Shown here piece after piece: positions 1 to 8,237 of a DNA stretch of 64,000 nucleotides. Position 1 is the stretch's first letter. Each line of letters opens with the position of its first letter. The stretch spans positions 248,001 through 312,000 of the forward strand of contig CAVSVP010000006.1 in the NCBI GenBank assembly GCA_963731125.1, given 5' to 3'. The notes beneath the pieces are model-generated. The model ran no database searches. It saw nothing but the letters and a program-made list of their open reading frames with translations, and was not told the DNA's origin. This DNA comes from CAVSVP01 sp963731125. Lineage in GTDB: Bacteria > Pseudomonadota > Gammaproteobacteria > Competibacterales > Competibacteraceae. Both the position numbers and the translations under genes were made by a program.

Positions 1-88
1 AGGCTGTGGCCGCTGTATCACATGGTGCCCTGTGGGAATCGATATTACTGAAGAAGCCCGAGCCATCCGGGACAGTGAAGGAGGATAA
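1..88 (+). CDS. Hydrogenase Fe-S (beta) subunit, 3' end only
   Basis: The frame opening at base 2 has no start in the window and stops at 86-88. Its last 28 residues include a cysteine cluster of the form C-x2-C-x3-CP followed by a short acidic tail, the C-terminal end of a bacterial ferredoxin-type 4Fe-4S domain. Because genes for the FAD subunit and both [NiFe] subunits follow on the same strand, I infer this is the electron-transfer beta subunit of the group 3b (sulfhydrogenase-type) complex, passing electrons between the small subunit and the flavin subunit. Only the tail is visible, so the identification rests on the Cys spacing and the operon. Confidence 0.75.
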   Translation, partial: GCGRCITWCPVGIDITEEARAIRDSEGG

Positions 89-93
89 GTGTA

Positions 94-582
94 ATGGGTA
101 AGATCGAGGGCCTTGACCGGCTGCTGAAGGAACATCTCTTCTTTGCCGGCATGGATCCACAAGCTTGTGAGACCATCGCCGGCTGCGCTGCGAACGAACG
201 CTTTAATGCCGGTGACTATATCTTTCGCGAAGGGCAACCGGCCAACAAATTCTATCTCATTCGTCACGGTAGCGTGGCTTTGGAGATCCATGTACCGGGC
301 CGTGATCCGCTCATCGTCGACGAACGTCACAGCGGTGATATTGTGGGCTGGTCCTGGCTTGTGCCTCCGCATAAATGGGTTTACGACGCCTGCGCCACGG
401 AACTGACTCGCCTTATCAGCCTGGACGCCGCCTGTCTGCGTGGCAAATACGAAAGCGATCACACCCTGGCCTACGAGCTGTTTAAGCGGTTCATCCCAAT
501 TATGGCGGACCGCCTGGCCGCGACCCGGCGGCAGATGCTAAAAAGGGCCCTCGTCAGCCAGACCAGTCAGCAAGGGAGATAG
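94..582 (+). CDS. Cyclic nucleotide-binding-fold protein of hydrogenase operon, copy 1
   Basis: A 162-residue protein made of one cNMP-binding beta-roll (about residues 10-130) and a C-terminal helix. There is no helix-turn-helix, so it is not a normal Crp/Fnr regulator. The loop where CRP holds cAMP phosphate (usually FGE...R-S/T-A) reads GWSWLVPPHKW, so the Glu and Arg ligands are absent. It may bind another ligand or act as a protein-interaction module. A GGAGG at 79-83 precedes the ATG, and the gene begins 5 bases after the Fe-S subunit stop. Proteins of this type are known in group 3b hydrogenase operons. The C-terminus (RALVSQTSQQGR) differs from that of the following copy. Confidence 0.8.
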   Translation: MGKIEGLDRLLKEHLFFAGMDPQACETIAGCAANERFNAGDYIFREGQPANKFYLIRHGSVALEIHVPGRDPLIVDERHSGDIVGWSWLVPPHKWVYDACATELTRLISLDAACLRGKYESDHTLAYELFKRFIPIMADRLAATRRQMLKRALVSQTSQQGR

Positions 583-584
583 TT

Positions 585-1046
585 ATGGTCCAGATCGAAG
601 GGCTTGAGCGCCTGCTAAAAGAACATCCCTTTTTCCAAGACATGGACTCACAAGCCCGGCAAATCATTGCCGGGTGTGCCGCAAACGAACGCTATAGCGC
701 CGGTGATTATATTCATCGCGAAGGCGAACCGGCCAATAAATTCTTTCTCATTCGCCACGGTAGCGTGGCGCAAGAGTTACGGGTACCGGATAGTGCCCCA
801 ATCATTGTGCAGACCCTGCATGACGGCGATATTCTAGGCTGGTCCTGGCTGGTACCGCCGTATCACTGGACCGCGGATGCGCGCGCCATGCAATTGACCC
901 GCGTCGTCAGCCTGGATGCCGCCTGTCTGCGCGGCAAATATCAAAGCGACCCAACTCTAGCTTATGAGCTGTTTAAACGCTTTATCCCGGTGCTGGCGAA
1001 CCGGCTGGAAGCGGCCCGGCTTCAGTTGATCGACATCTACGGCTAA
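585..1046 (+). CDS. Cyclic nucleotide-binding-fold protein of hydrogenase operon, copy 2
   Basis: A 153-residue paralogue of the preceding gene, lying only 2 bases after its stop. The two align without gaps over most of their length (shared blocks include GCAANER, RHGSVA, GWSWLVPP, LDAACLRGKY, AYELFKRFIP), a clear tandem duplication. Like copy 1 it has the cNMP beta-roll, the GWSWLVPP loop in place of the phosphate-binding cassette, and no DNA-binding domain. Its C-terminus, LQLIDIYG, is the ending I associate with this family, suggesting copy 2 keeps the ancestral tail. An AGGGAGA before the ATG serves as ribosome binding site. A direct role in hydrogenase activity is not proven. Confidence 0.8.
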   Translation: MVQIEGLERLLKEHPFFQDMDSQARQIIAGCAANERYSAGDYIHREGEPANKFFLIRHGSVAQELRVPDSAPIIVQTLHDGDILGWSWLVPPYHWTADARAMQLTRVVSLDAACLRGKYQSDPTLAYELFKRFIPVLANRLEAARLQLIDIYG

Positions 1047-1070
1047 CGGCACAATGAGAGGAGAGTGGTA

Positions 1071-1913
1071 ATGGCGACGGCACTGCCGGCTGATCCAATG
1101 ATACCCATACCCTATCGCATTCAAAGGGCGCAACGGGAACTCAGTGATACCTTTACCTTCTACTTGACGCCCGTTGAACAGGCAACCAGCCCGTCTTTCG
1201 CACCCGGCCAGTTTAATATGCTCTACGCTTTCGGGGCGGGGGAGGTGCCCATCAGTATCAGCGGCGATCCGCAAAACCCCGCGCTTCTAGTGCATACAAT
1301 CCGCGCCGTTGGCCCGGTGACCGCAATCATGAAACAACTGCGGCGCGGCGATACCTTGGGGGTGCGCGGTCCCTTTGGAACTCCTTGGCCGGTGACGGAT
1401 GCCGAGGGCGTTGACGTGGTATTTGTCGCCGGCGGCATCGGACTGGCGCCGCTTCGCCCGGCGATCTATCACGTGCTGGCACATCGGGAAAAATATGGCA
1501 ACATTTGCATTTATTATGGCGCCCGGACGCCGGAGGACATTCTTTTTCTTGCTGAACTACAACAATGGCGCGGCCGTTTTGACTTAACCGTGGAGGCTAC
1601 GGTAGACCGTGCCACCGAGAGTTGGGCCGGCAAGGTGGGAATCGTCACTGCACTTCTCGGTCAGGGCGGTTTTGATCCCATCGATGCCGTCGCCATGATT
1701 TGCGGACCGGAAGTGATGATGCGTTACGCCGTCAAGGCCTTACTCAAATATGGAGTTGCTGACGATTGCCTCTACGTGTCCATGGAACGCAATATGAAAT
1801 GCGCCGTGGGGTTCTGCGGTCACTGTCAGTTTGGACCCGGCTTTGTCTGCAAGGACGGACCCGTGTACCGCTACGACACCATTGCGAACCTCTTTGAAGT
1901 GCGGGAGTTATAA
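1071..1913 (+). CDS. Group 3b [NiFe] hydrogenase FAD/NAD(P)-binding (gamma) subunit
   Basis: A 280-residue ferredoxin-reductase-type flavoprotein. Residues about 12-110 form the FAD-binding beta-barrel, followed by an NAD(P)-binding Rossmann domain starting at VVFVAGGIGLAPLRP, and a C-terminal cysteine cluster (MKCAVGFCGHCQFGP...VC) that binds a 2Fe-2S centre as in dihydroorotate dehydrogenase electron-transfer subunits. In group 3b enzymes this subunit reduces or oxidises NAD(P) with electrons from the Fe-S subunits, in the cytoplasm. I chose the ATG at 1071 because GAGGAG at 1058-1063 is 7 bases upstream; a GTG at 1065 lies too close to that site. Only one base separates it from the small subunit gene. 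Confidence 0.93.
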   Translation: MATALPADPMIPIPYRIQRAQRELSDTFTFYLTPVEQATSPSFAPGQFNMLYAFGAGEVPISISGDPQNPALLVHTIRAVGPVTAIMKQLRRGDTLGVRGPFGTPWPVTDAEGVDVVFVAGGIGLAPLRPAIYHVLAHREKYGNICIYYGARTPEDILFLAELQQWRGRFDLTVEATVDRATESWAGKVGIVTALLGQGGFDPIDAVAMICGPEVMMRYAVKALLKYGVADDCLYVSMERNMKCAVGFCGHCQFGPGFVCKDGPVYRYDTIANLFEVREL

Positions 1914-1914
1914 G

Positions 1915-2691
1915 ATGGCGGGGAAACCTAAATTGGCAGTCTGGAAATTTTCGTCCTGTGACGGCTGCCAGCTCAGTCTGCTGGATTGTGAAGATGAGCT
2001 GCTTAGCATCGCCGACACGGTGGAAATTGCGTATTTTCTCGAGGCGACGCGGGCGCAACTGCGGGGTCCTTATGATATCTCTTTGGTAGAGGGTTCCATT
2101 TCCACTCCGGACGATGCCGAACGCATCCGGCAAGTGCGGCAATCTTCCAAGACCCTGATCACGATCGGCGCCTGCGCCACCGCCGGCGGAATTCAGGCGT
2201 TGCGCAACTTTAAGGATGCGGATCAGTTTATCACCGCCGTCTACGCTCACCCGGAATACATCGACACGCTGGCGACCTCTACCCCTATCGAGCATCATGT
2301 GGCGGTTGATTTTCAACTGCGCGGTTGCCCCATCGACAAAGTTCAGCTTCTGGAAGTGCTGAGTGCTTTCCTCGTTGGCCGTAAACCCAATGTGCCAACC
2401 TATAGCCAATGCATTGAGTGCAAGCGTGCCGGTACCGTCTGCGTCACGGTCGCCCAAGGCGTCTCCTGTTTAGGACCGGTGACCCAAGCCGGTTGCGGTA
2501 ACCTATGCCCGGCGCGCAGCCGCGGCTGTTATGGCTGTTTTGGCCCTAAAGAAACGCCGAATACGACCAGCTTAAGCCAGCGTTTCACCGAGTTGGGGAT
2601 GACCAGCCGGGAGATTAAGCACAGCTACCGCCTATTCAATGCCAATGCCGCGGCATTCCGTGCGGAGAGCCTCAACCATGAACAGAAGTAA
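1915..2691 (+). CDS. Group 3b [NiFe] hydrogenase small (delta) subunit
   Basis: A 258-residue small subunit without a Tat signal, so cytoplasmic. Near the N-terminus, SSCDGCQLSLLD supplies the first two ligands of the proximal 4Fe-4S cluster, with further ligands at GACATAGG and RGCPID. The C-terminal third carries more cysteines (CIECKRAGTVC, GCGNLCPARSRGCYGCFGP) for the other clusters. The frame is open upstream to 1831, but the ATG at 1915 directly after the flavoprotein stop gives the family N-terminus and is taken as the start. The 3' end overlaps the large subunit gene by 14 bases, consistent with coupled translation. Confidence 0.95.
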   Translation: MAGKPKLAVWKFSSCDGCQLSLLDCEDELLSIADTVEIAYFLEATRAQLRGPYDISLVEGSISTPDDAERIRQVRQSSKTLITIGACATAGGIQALRNFKDADQFITAVYAHPEYIDTLATSTPIEHHVAVDFQLRGCPIDKVQLLEVLSAFLVGRKPNVPTYSQCIECKRAGTVCVTVAQGVSCLGPVTQAGCGNLCPARSRGCYGCFGPKETPNTTSLSQRFTELGMTSREIKHSYRLFNANAAAFRAESLNHEQK

Positions 2692-3976
2692 GACCCGTAC
2701 CGTCAAAGTTGACGCCCTGGCTCGCGTCGAGGGCGAAGGCGCCCTTTATGTCAAGGTAAAAGGCGATACCATTCAAGATATCAAGTTTCGCATCTTTGAA
2801 CCCCCACGGTTCTTTGAAGCCCTTCTGCAGGGACGCCTGTACAGTGACGCGCCCGATATTACGGCCCGCATCTGCGGCATCTGCCCCATCGCCTATATGA
2901 TGGGCGCCAGCCACGCCATGGAGGATGCCCTGGGTATCCGCGTAACGGGTCCATTGCGGGATCTGCGCCGGCTTATCTATTGCGGTGAATGGATCGAAAG
3001 CCATGTCCTTCATACCTACATGCTGCACGCGCCTGACTTTCTGGGCTATGAAGATTCCCTCCGCTTGGCCCAAACTCATCCGGGTGTCGTCGAGAAAGGC
3101 CTCCAGCTCAAGAAACTGGGCAACCGTATTCTGGAGGTGATTGGCGGGCGCGCCGTGCACCCGGTGAACCTAAAGGTGGGCGGTTTCTATAAGGCGCCCC
3201 GCAAGCAAGCCATGCGTGACCTGATTGAACCTCTGCAATGGGGCATTGAGGCGTCGCTGGATGCTGTGAAATTATTCGCCGGCTTCGATTTTCCCGACTA
3301 TCAATACGACTATACCTGTGTCTCTCTGCAGCATCCTGACGAATATGCCATTACCGAGGGGCGCCTCGTTTCCAATCGGGGGCTGGATATTTCCCTTGCC
3401 GAATTTGGCAACCATGTGGACGAAGAACACGTGGCCCACTCCAATGCCTTGCATGGCCATCTGCACGGTGTTGACACTTATCTGGTAGGACCAATCGCCC
3501 GTTATAACAATAATTACTCACAGCTCTCTTCCCTTGCCCGGCAAACGGCCCAGGAGGCCGGCTTAGGATCCGTATGTCACAACCCCTTTCAGAGTATCCT
3601 GGTGCGGGCGATAGAGGTACTCTATGCCTTTGAAGAGGCCCTGCGTTTGGCGCAAGGCTACGAAGAACCGGACGCTTCCTGTGTTGCGATAACACCGCGC
3701 GCCGGCGAAGGTCATGGCTGCACCGAGGCACCGCGGGGCATCTGTTATCATCGCTATCGACTTAACGAGGCAGGCCGCATCCTGGAAGCCCAGATAGTTC
3801 CGCCGACGTCGCAAAACCAGCGGCAAATCGAACAGGATCTGCGCGGCGTCGTGGAACAGAATCTGGATCTGCCTGACGACAAACTCAAATGGCGCTGCGA
3901 ACAGACCATTCGCAACTACGATCCCTGCATCTCCTGTGCGACTCATTTTCTAAAGTTCACTCTTGACCGTGAATAG
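2678..3976 (+). CDS. Group 3b [NiFe] hydrogenase large (alpha) catalytic subunit
   Basis: A 432-residue catalytic subunit. The [NiFe] ligands are visible: RICGICPIAYMMGASH (N-terminal C-x2-C-x3-H-type motif) and DPCISCATH near the C-terminus. Only nine residues follow the last His, a short version of the peptide removed by the maturation protease. The enzyme reversibly oxidises H2 or reduces protons, with electrons going to NAD(P) through the upstream subunits. The ATG at 2678, inside the end of the small subunit gene, starts the conserved VKVDALARVEGEG block; longer in-frame starts would lie deep in the small subunit. The protease gene follows with overlap, so all structural genes appear co-transcribed. 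Confidence 0.96.
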   Translation: MNRSKTRTVKVDALARVEGEGALYVKVKGDTIQDIKFRIFEPPRFFEALLQGRLYSDAPDITARICGICPIAYMMGASHAMEDALGIRVTGPLRDLRRLIYCGEWIESHVLHTYMLHAPDFLGYEDSLRLAQTHPGVVEKGLQLKKLGNRILEVIGGRAVHPVNLKVGGFYKAPRKQAMRDLIEPLQWGIEASLDAVKLFAGFDFPDYQYDYTCVSLQHPDEYAITEGRLVSNRGLDISLAEFGNHVDEEHVAHSNALHGHLHGVDTYLVGPIARYNNNYSQLSSLARQTAQEAGLGSVCHNPFQSILVRAIEVLYAFEEALRLAQGYEEPDASCVAITPRAGEGHGCTEAPRGICYHRYRLNEAGRILEAQIVPPTSQNQRQIEQDLRGVVEQNLDLPDDKLKWRCEQTIRNYDPCISCATHFLKFTLDRE

Positions 3977-4439
3977 CCTTGAGAAAACGCTGGTGATCGG
4001 CATTGGCAATGCGCTGCGCCGCGACGACACCGTTGGACTGGCGGTGGCCCATTGGCTGAAGCAGCGCGCTCCACACACTCTACCCATTATGGAACACGAT
4101 GCTGACGGTGTTAATCTGATGGAAGCCTGGCGCGGCATGCATCATGTGTTTCTGATTGATGCTATTTGCTCGGGAGCAACGCCAGGCTCCGTTCATCGCT
4201 TTGACGCCGGCAAGACAGGATTGCCCAACAGCTGGTTTCCTTGCTCTAGCCATCTTATCGGAGTTGCCGAAGCCGTTGCCCTGGCCCGCACGCTCCTGCG
4301 GCTTCCGGATCAACTGATTGTCTACGGGATCGAAGGCGCCGAATTCGGCTATGGCGAGAGGCTTTCACCTGCGGTGGCGAGCGCAGTAGAGAAAGTGGGA
4401 ACCGCTATTCTTCAAGAAATTTGCCATCAAACATCCTGA
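3969..4439 (+). CDS. Hydrogenase maturation protease (HyaD/HybD type)
   Basis: About 156 residues with the family signature LVIGIGNALRRDDTVG at the N-terminus, an Asp in VFLIDA and a His in SSHLIG. These match the nickel-sensing positions of HybD, although the first is Asp rather than Glu. These endopeptidases remove the C-terminal peptide of the large subunit after nickel insertion, so its place after the large subunit gene fits. Starts are GTG at 3969 or TTG at 3963, both overlapping the large subunit end; I prefer GTG. No metal-insertion genes (hypA-F) are in the window, so they must lie elsewhere. Confidence 0.9.
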   Translation: MNSLEKTLVIGIGNALRRDDTVGLAVAHWLKQRAPHTLPIMEHDADGVNLMEAWRGMHHVFLIDAICSGATPGSVHRFDAGKTGLPNSWFPCSSHLIGVAEAVALARTLLRLPDQLIVYGIEGAEFGYGERLSPAVASAVEKVGTAILQEICHQTS

Positions 4440-4468
4440 CATGTTAAAGAAAGGATTTCACTATAAAG

Positions 4469-4514
4469 CATTAGCGTAAACGTTACGCAATCCGTCTAAA
4501 GCCTAATGTTTTTT
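4469..4514 (+). terminator. Probable terminator of hydrogenase operon
   Basis: Nested inverted repeats: CATTAG (4469-4474) pairs with CTAATG (4503-4508), and GCGTAA/TTACGC (4474-4479 and 4483-4488) forms an inner hairpin with a 3-base loop. Six T follow at 4509-4514. The position, 30 bases after the protease stop and before a convergent gene, fits an intrinsic terminator, though the stem is AT-rich. Confidence 0.45.
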
Positions 4515-4523
4515 ATTCTCGAA

Positions 4524-5798
4524 TCAATTTGCCTTGCGCTGTACTATACGGCTAATTCGAAAAACCAACTCGGGATTGTTGACAACATAGGCATCACGTT
4601 GGCTTCGTAATAGGGACAGATGTTGGTCAATATTTTCTGGTGATATCAGCGTACCGATCGTTGCTTTGGGTTTACGACAACTCTCGTCTGTAATCATTTG
4701 AGCCAGCATAATGTTCCCCAGCTCTTTACGGTAGTGTGCCGGTTCCCAGAACCAATTTAAGACGCTTTTCTTATCACCCGCGGCAGGCTGTTTATCTGTA
4801 GTAAAACGATTGAAGCCATTAAAATCCCATAGTGGAACACTGTAGTCGGCGGCAAGCTCTACCAGTGCACGTTTCCACTCCTCCAACAGCGGCCACTTTC
4901 CGGTTTGCCAAATACTTTCCAGGTAATCGGCATGATAAGGATTGATAAATAAGATAAGCTGAATATCACGGATGGTAACGTAGTCAATAAACCACTTGAG
5001 CGCTTCCAAATGTTCAGACCATTTTGTTTCACCTTGATATAACGACCGGTCGTTTCTCAGCAAACGTTCAATCACCTCGCTATTTTTTTGCGCAAATAAA
5101 ACGCGTTGACCTTCCGTTTGTATAATATTCATATAATCGAGGGCCGGATTGAAGCCAAGTTCAGTTCGGGTCGTTGCATTGAGACTATTCTGGGCGACTA
5201 ACGTTAATAAACTATCTTTAAGTGCATCTAGTGAAAGTGCCGCTGTCAAGTGATCTTTAAGTGAATGCATAAAATAGCCGTGATTTTTTTGCCCGTTTGC
5301 GGTAGTTAGCAGACGGTTTTCAAAACCTTGGACGGTCGGTGGCCAACGATCCGGATCAAATTTCTTATCGGCTTTAACCAAAAAATCTAGAAAATCGAGA
5401 CCCATTAAAATGGTTTTGACGGAATTACCGGCAAGCGCATGTTGCACATAACGTACCTGCATATAAACATTACTTCCAGGAAGAGTCATACTGTAAACCG
5501 GTTTCATGGCGACCGGCCAACAGAAAAAAAGGGGATCTAGTCCCATTTCCGGTCTTGAATTGCCCACAATCAGGGTAGCTGGTTTAGCTCGATGAACCTG
5601 ATAAGGCTTCACTACACGCACCCTCTCTCCAGCTGCGGGCTTTACTGTATTAAAACCTGCGATTCGCGGTGTGCCAAATAATCCGTAAGGATCCACGATA
5701 ATATTTAAACCCGCACAAAGAATCAGCAGGGCTATTAGAGCGATGCCCCAATAAACGACAAAACACCGCCAACTCGTGGTACTGCTAAAACTGGAAAT
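4524..5798 (-). CDS. Membrane-anchored SGNH-like protein next to MBOAT acyltransferase
   Basis: The first ordinary start codon is GTG at 5696 (390 residues). The same frame stays open to a stop at 5826-5828 and encodes RCFVVYWGIALIALLILC just before VDPYGLFG, an obvious membrane anchor. No ATG, GTG or TTG occurs in that extension; an ATT at 5796-5798 with GGAG 7 bases upstream is the best start (424 residues). The periplasmic part has GNSRPEMGLDP, resembling an SGNH block I, and a late WEPAHYR that could give the catalytic His. With the MBOAT gene just upstream (14-base overlap) it probably finishes O-acylation of an extracellular polysaccharide. The SGNH assignment is by motif only. Confidence 0.65.
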   Translation of the reverse strand: MSSFSSTTSWRCFVVYWGIALIALLILCAGLNIIVDPYGLFGTPRIAGFNTVKPAAGERVRVVKPYQVHRAKPATLIVGNSRPEMGLDPLFFCWPVAMKPVYSMTLPGSNVYMQVRYVQHALAGNSVKTILMGLDFLDFLVKADKKFDPDRWPPTVQGFENRLLTTANGQKNHGYFMHSLKDHLTAALSLDALKDSLLTLVAQNSLNATTRTELGFNPALDYMNIIQTEGQRVLFAQKNSEVIERLLRNDRSLYQGETKWSEHLEALKWFIDYVTIRDIQLILFINPYHADYLESIWQTGKWPLLEEWKRALVELAADYSVPLWDFNGFNRFTTDKQPAAGDKKSVLNWFWEPAHYRKELGNIMLAQMITDESCRKPKATIGTLISPENIDQHLSLLRSQRDAYVVNNPELVFRISRIVQRKAN

Positions 5799-7374
5799 AA
5801 AGGAACTCCGAAACGCTCGAAAGTGCTAACAAACCACCGGTGGAGATAAGCGCAGTGACTATAGCCCACCTTAACGTAGGCGCCCATTTTAAATTTATAA
5901 CTAAACGCCCCCCCACCCTGATGGAATCGCTTAGACTCGACCCAAAAACATTAAACGCCGGCGCAAAATTCACCATAATTTGCTGTGTATTGGGGGCACA
6001 AAGCGCAACCACCAAAAGGCTAATTACCCAAAAATAAGATAAGACAAATTGCGCCCCACCTCCCAAATAAAAATCTACACCCATATTGCTCAGTATTTCT
6101 TGGAAACTTCCTAAGCGAACGGCAATGCCGTTAGGGATAGCAACTCCATTGAGCCCGCTCATTCCCTGCAACATAATCACGGCAGCTTCAAAATCTGCAG
6201 CCCGAAAAAATACCCAGCCAACCACGACTGCAAAAAATGTTATAAACCACGATAATCCTCGCCAGAAAAAGGCTAAGCGGTAGGTATTAAACCCCAAGAA
6301 CCGCCATACATATCGCCAACCGTGATTAATCGTTAAGTATAACCCGTGTAACCCACCCCATATGACAAAAGTCCAGCCGGCCCCATGCCAAAGTCCGCCC
6401 AGTAGCATGGTTACCATAAGATTCATATAACGCCGCAGTTGACCTTTGCGATTACCACCTAAAGGCACGTAGACATAATCCCGCAAGAAACGCGATAGCG
6501 TCATATGCCAGCGCCGCCAAAACTCGGTAATGTTGGTAGCCTTATAAGGTGAATGGAAATTGAGGGGCAGTTTAATGCCAAACAGGCGCGCCGCACCAAT
6601 TGCCATGTCTGAATAACCGGAAAAGTCAAAATAAAGTTGCATAGTATAGGCAAGCGCCCCTCCCCATGCCTCGAACAAAGTGAGGGTTTCTCTACGCCCG
6701 GCCGCATCAAATACGGGACTCGCGTATTCAGCTACTCCATCAGCCAATACTGCTTTCTTAAACAATCCGATTGAAAAAATTGTTAGCCCAATACAGAGAT
6801 TCTCCGTATGCATGCGCAAATTGTTGCGCTCCATAAACTGTGGCAGCATCTCAGTATGATGTACAATTGGCCCGGCAATCAATTGCGGAAAAAAGGTGAC
6901 GAACAATGCATAATGGGAGAACTGATACTCACTCACAATGCCTTTGTAAGCATCAACTAGATAAGCAATCTGCTGAAAAGTAAAAAAAGAAATAGCAAGC
7001 GGTAGAACAATGGCGTCAATGTGGTAATCCGTACCCACCATTTGATTAATATTGGTTACAAAGAAATTTGCATATTTATAATAACCAAGAAGCGCAAGAT
7101 TGGCTGTAACGCCAATAAATAAATATACTTTCCCCTCAGTTAAGTTATTTTTTTTGTATAAATAAGCCAGACGCTTTCCCACGCCAAAATTGAAAAGCAT
7201 GGAGACAAGAATCAAAATAACATAAACAGGATTCCACCAACTATAAAAAAACAAAGACGCAAATACAAGCCACGCAATTGCCAGATTATGACCTAAACGA
7301 GCGGCGAAGAAAAAGAAAACTCCCAGAGTTATTGGTAAAAAAGCAAGTATAAATTCGTATGAGTTAAAGAGCAC
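5785..7374 (-). CDS. MBOAT family membrane O-acyltransferase (AlgI-like)
   Basis: A 529-residue polytopic membrane protein beginning MLFNSYEFILAFLP, the usual start of AlgI/DltB-type proteins. The diagnostic block around EFWRRWHMTLSRFLRDYVY is followed by LLGGLWHGAGWTF, which carries the invariant MBOAT histidine. Such proteins move acetyl or other acyl groups across the inner membrane to modify secreted polysaccharides, working with a periplasmic SGNH-type partner. The downstream gene on the same strand is that partner by position. No polysaccharide synthase lies directly beside the pair; the EPS locus is 25 kb away, so the target polymer is unknown. Confidence 0.9.
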   Translation of the reverse strand: MLFNSYEFILAFLPITLGVFFFFAARLGHNLAIAWLVFASLFFYSWWNPVYVILILVSMLFNFGVGKRLAYLYKKNNLTEGKVYLFIGVTANLALLGYYKYANFFVTNINQMVGTDYHIDAIVLPLAISFFTFQQIAYLVDAYKGIVSEYQFSHYALFVTFFPQLIAGPIVHHTEMLPQFMERNNLRMHTENLCIGLTIFSIGLFKKAVLADGVAEYASPVFDAAGRRETLTLFEAWGGALAYTMQLYFDFSGYSDMAIGAARLFGIKLPLNFHSPYKATNITEFWRRWHMTLSRFLRDYVYVPLGGNRKGQLRRYMNLMVTMLLGGLWHGAGWTFVIWGGLHGLYLTINHGWRYVWRFLGFNTYRLAFFWRGLSWFITFFAVVVGWVFFRAADFEAAVIMLQGMSGLNGVAIPNGIAVRLGSFQEILSNMGVDFYLGGGAQFVLSYFWVISLLVVALCAPNTQQIMVNFAPAFNVFGSSLSDSIRVGGRLVINLKWAPTLRWAIVTALISTGGLLALSSVSEFLYFQF

Positions 7375-7561
7375 TCCGTTTCAACCTCTGTTACCCATCA
7401 TGTTTATTATTCTATAAATTGCCTTTACTCAAAAGAGCTAAACCCTGCCACCACAAAAACCAACTGCTCTTTAACGGGAATCGAGCACGTGAGCCGATTG
7501 TAGTCGACGTCGATCCGCACATTGTCGAAAATAAAGTTTAGGTTGATGCTTACACTTCAAT

Positions 7562-7960
7562 CTAATACGCCTGCCGGCGATCTGCGCCGGAACGCCGGTC
7601 GGATTCGCCCGCAACAAGCCGGTGTTCCCGGCGTCGGTCCTGACCGCTGCGGCGTTCCACCAGATAACGGTAGCGGCAATGACAATGGGACACGGCACAA
7701 CCTTTTAGCGGTAAGGCCGGCGCCCTTGCCTTGGGGAAAGTGCGTCCCTGGAGTTGGCGAAGCTGACTACAGCAGATACCGAATTGGGGCGGCATTAACT
7801 GCACTCCCCAATAGCGGTCATTATGTTTTAAGCGCCTCCCCTCGGAAAGCATCGATTCGTCATTGATAAAACGCCGGCGGACCGAGTAAAACGGACGCAC
7901 AAATAAGAAGGTAGGTATCAGACCTAGCAAGAGGGCCAAAAGCAACGTAACAAGCGTCAT
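7562..7960 (-). CDS. Conserved small membrane protein with Cys motif and ERR/DRR tail
   Basis: A 132-residue protein: one N-terminal membrane helix (TLVTLLLALLLGLIPTFLF), a middle part with GICCSQLRQLQG and GCAVSHCHCRY (six cysteines), and a basic tail with ERRSGQDRR and DRRSGADRR. I recognise the pattern (early Cys pair, AP-LPL-GC, then CxCRY followed by DRR repeats) from uncharacterised proteobacterial proteins, but no function is known to me. The Cys groups could bind metal. It stands alone on the minus strand, starting at an ATG at 7960. A 114-residue reading on the plus strand is a shadow. Confidence 0.7.
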   Translation of the reverse strand: MTLVTLLLALLLGLIPTFLFVRPFYSVRRRFINDESMLSEGRRLKHNDRYWGVQLMPPQFGICCSQLRQLQGRTFPKARAPALPLKGCAVSHCHCRYRYLVERRSGQDRRREHRLVAGESDRRSGADRRQAY

Positions 7961-8174
7961 GGATCCATTCCCCCTCGACTTTGTTAACGTCTAACTTCCA
8001 TCTGACAGACCATAGCCAATGTGGAAGCCAGTTTTTTTTGAGCGTCAGTTATACCAAAAAACGGCTTTGCTAGCTGTAAAAAAAATCACATTATCGATCA
8101 AGATCCCGCCACCAACGCCAAAGTCGAGATACAAGCGGTTTGCTGATTGCCTGTTAAAAGGTCCCGGCGACTTC

Positions 8175-8180
8175 TATAAT
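8175..8180 (+). promoter_or_regulatory. Candidate -10 box for glsB-like gene
   Basis: TATAAT, preceded by C, lies 58 bases before the GlsB-family start. No good -35 hexamer sits 16-18 bases upstream. A CTATAAT -10 without a -35 would fit a stationary-phase sigma factor, which is how relatives of this gene are regulated in enterics. This is inference from sequence only. Confidence 0.35.
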
Positions 8181-8237
8181 CTAGGAGCCACTCTATCTAT
8201 AGCCAATCCTATTAAAACCCTACATTGGAGATAACGC

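Noticed and set aside
1744..2457. 237-codon minus-strand frame opposite the hydrogenase genes
   Set aside because: Shadow of the flavoprotein and small subunit genes, with no family motifs.
8019..8234. 71-codon plus-strand frame before the glsB-like gene
   Set aside because: Low-complexity, overlaps the likely promoter, no similarity to a known protein.
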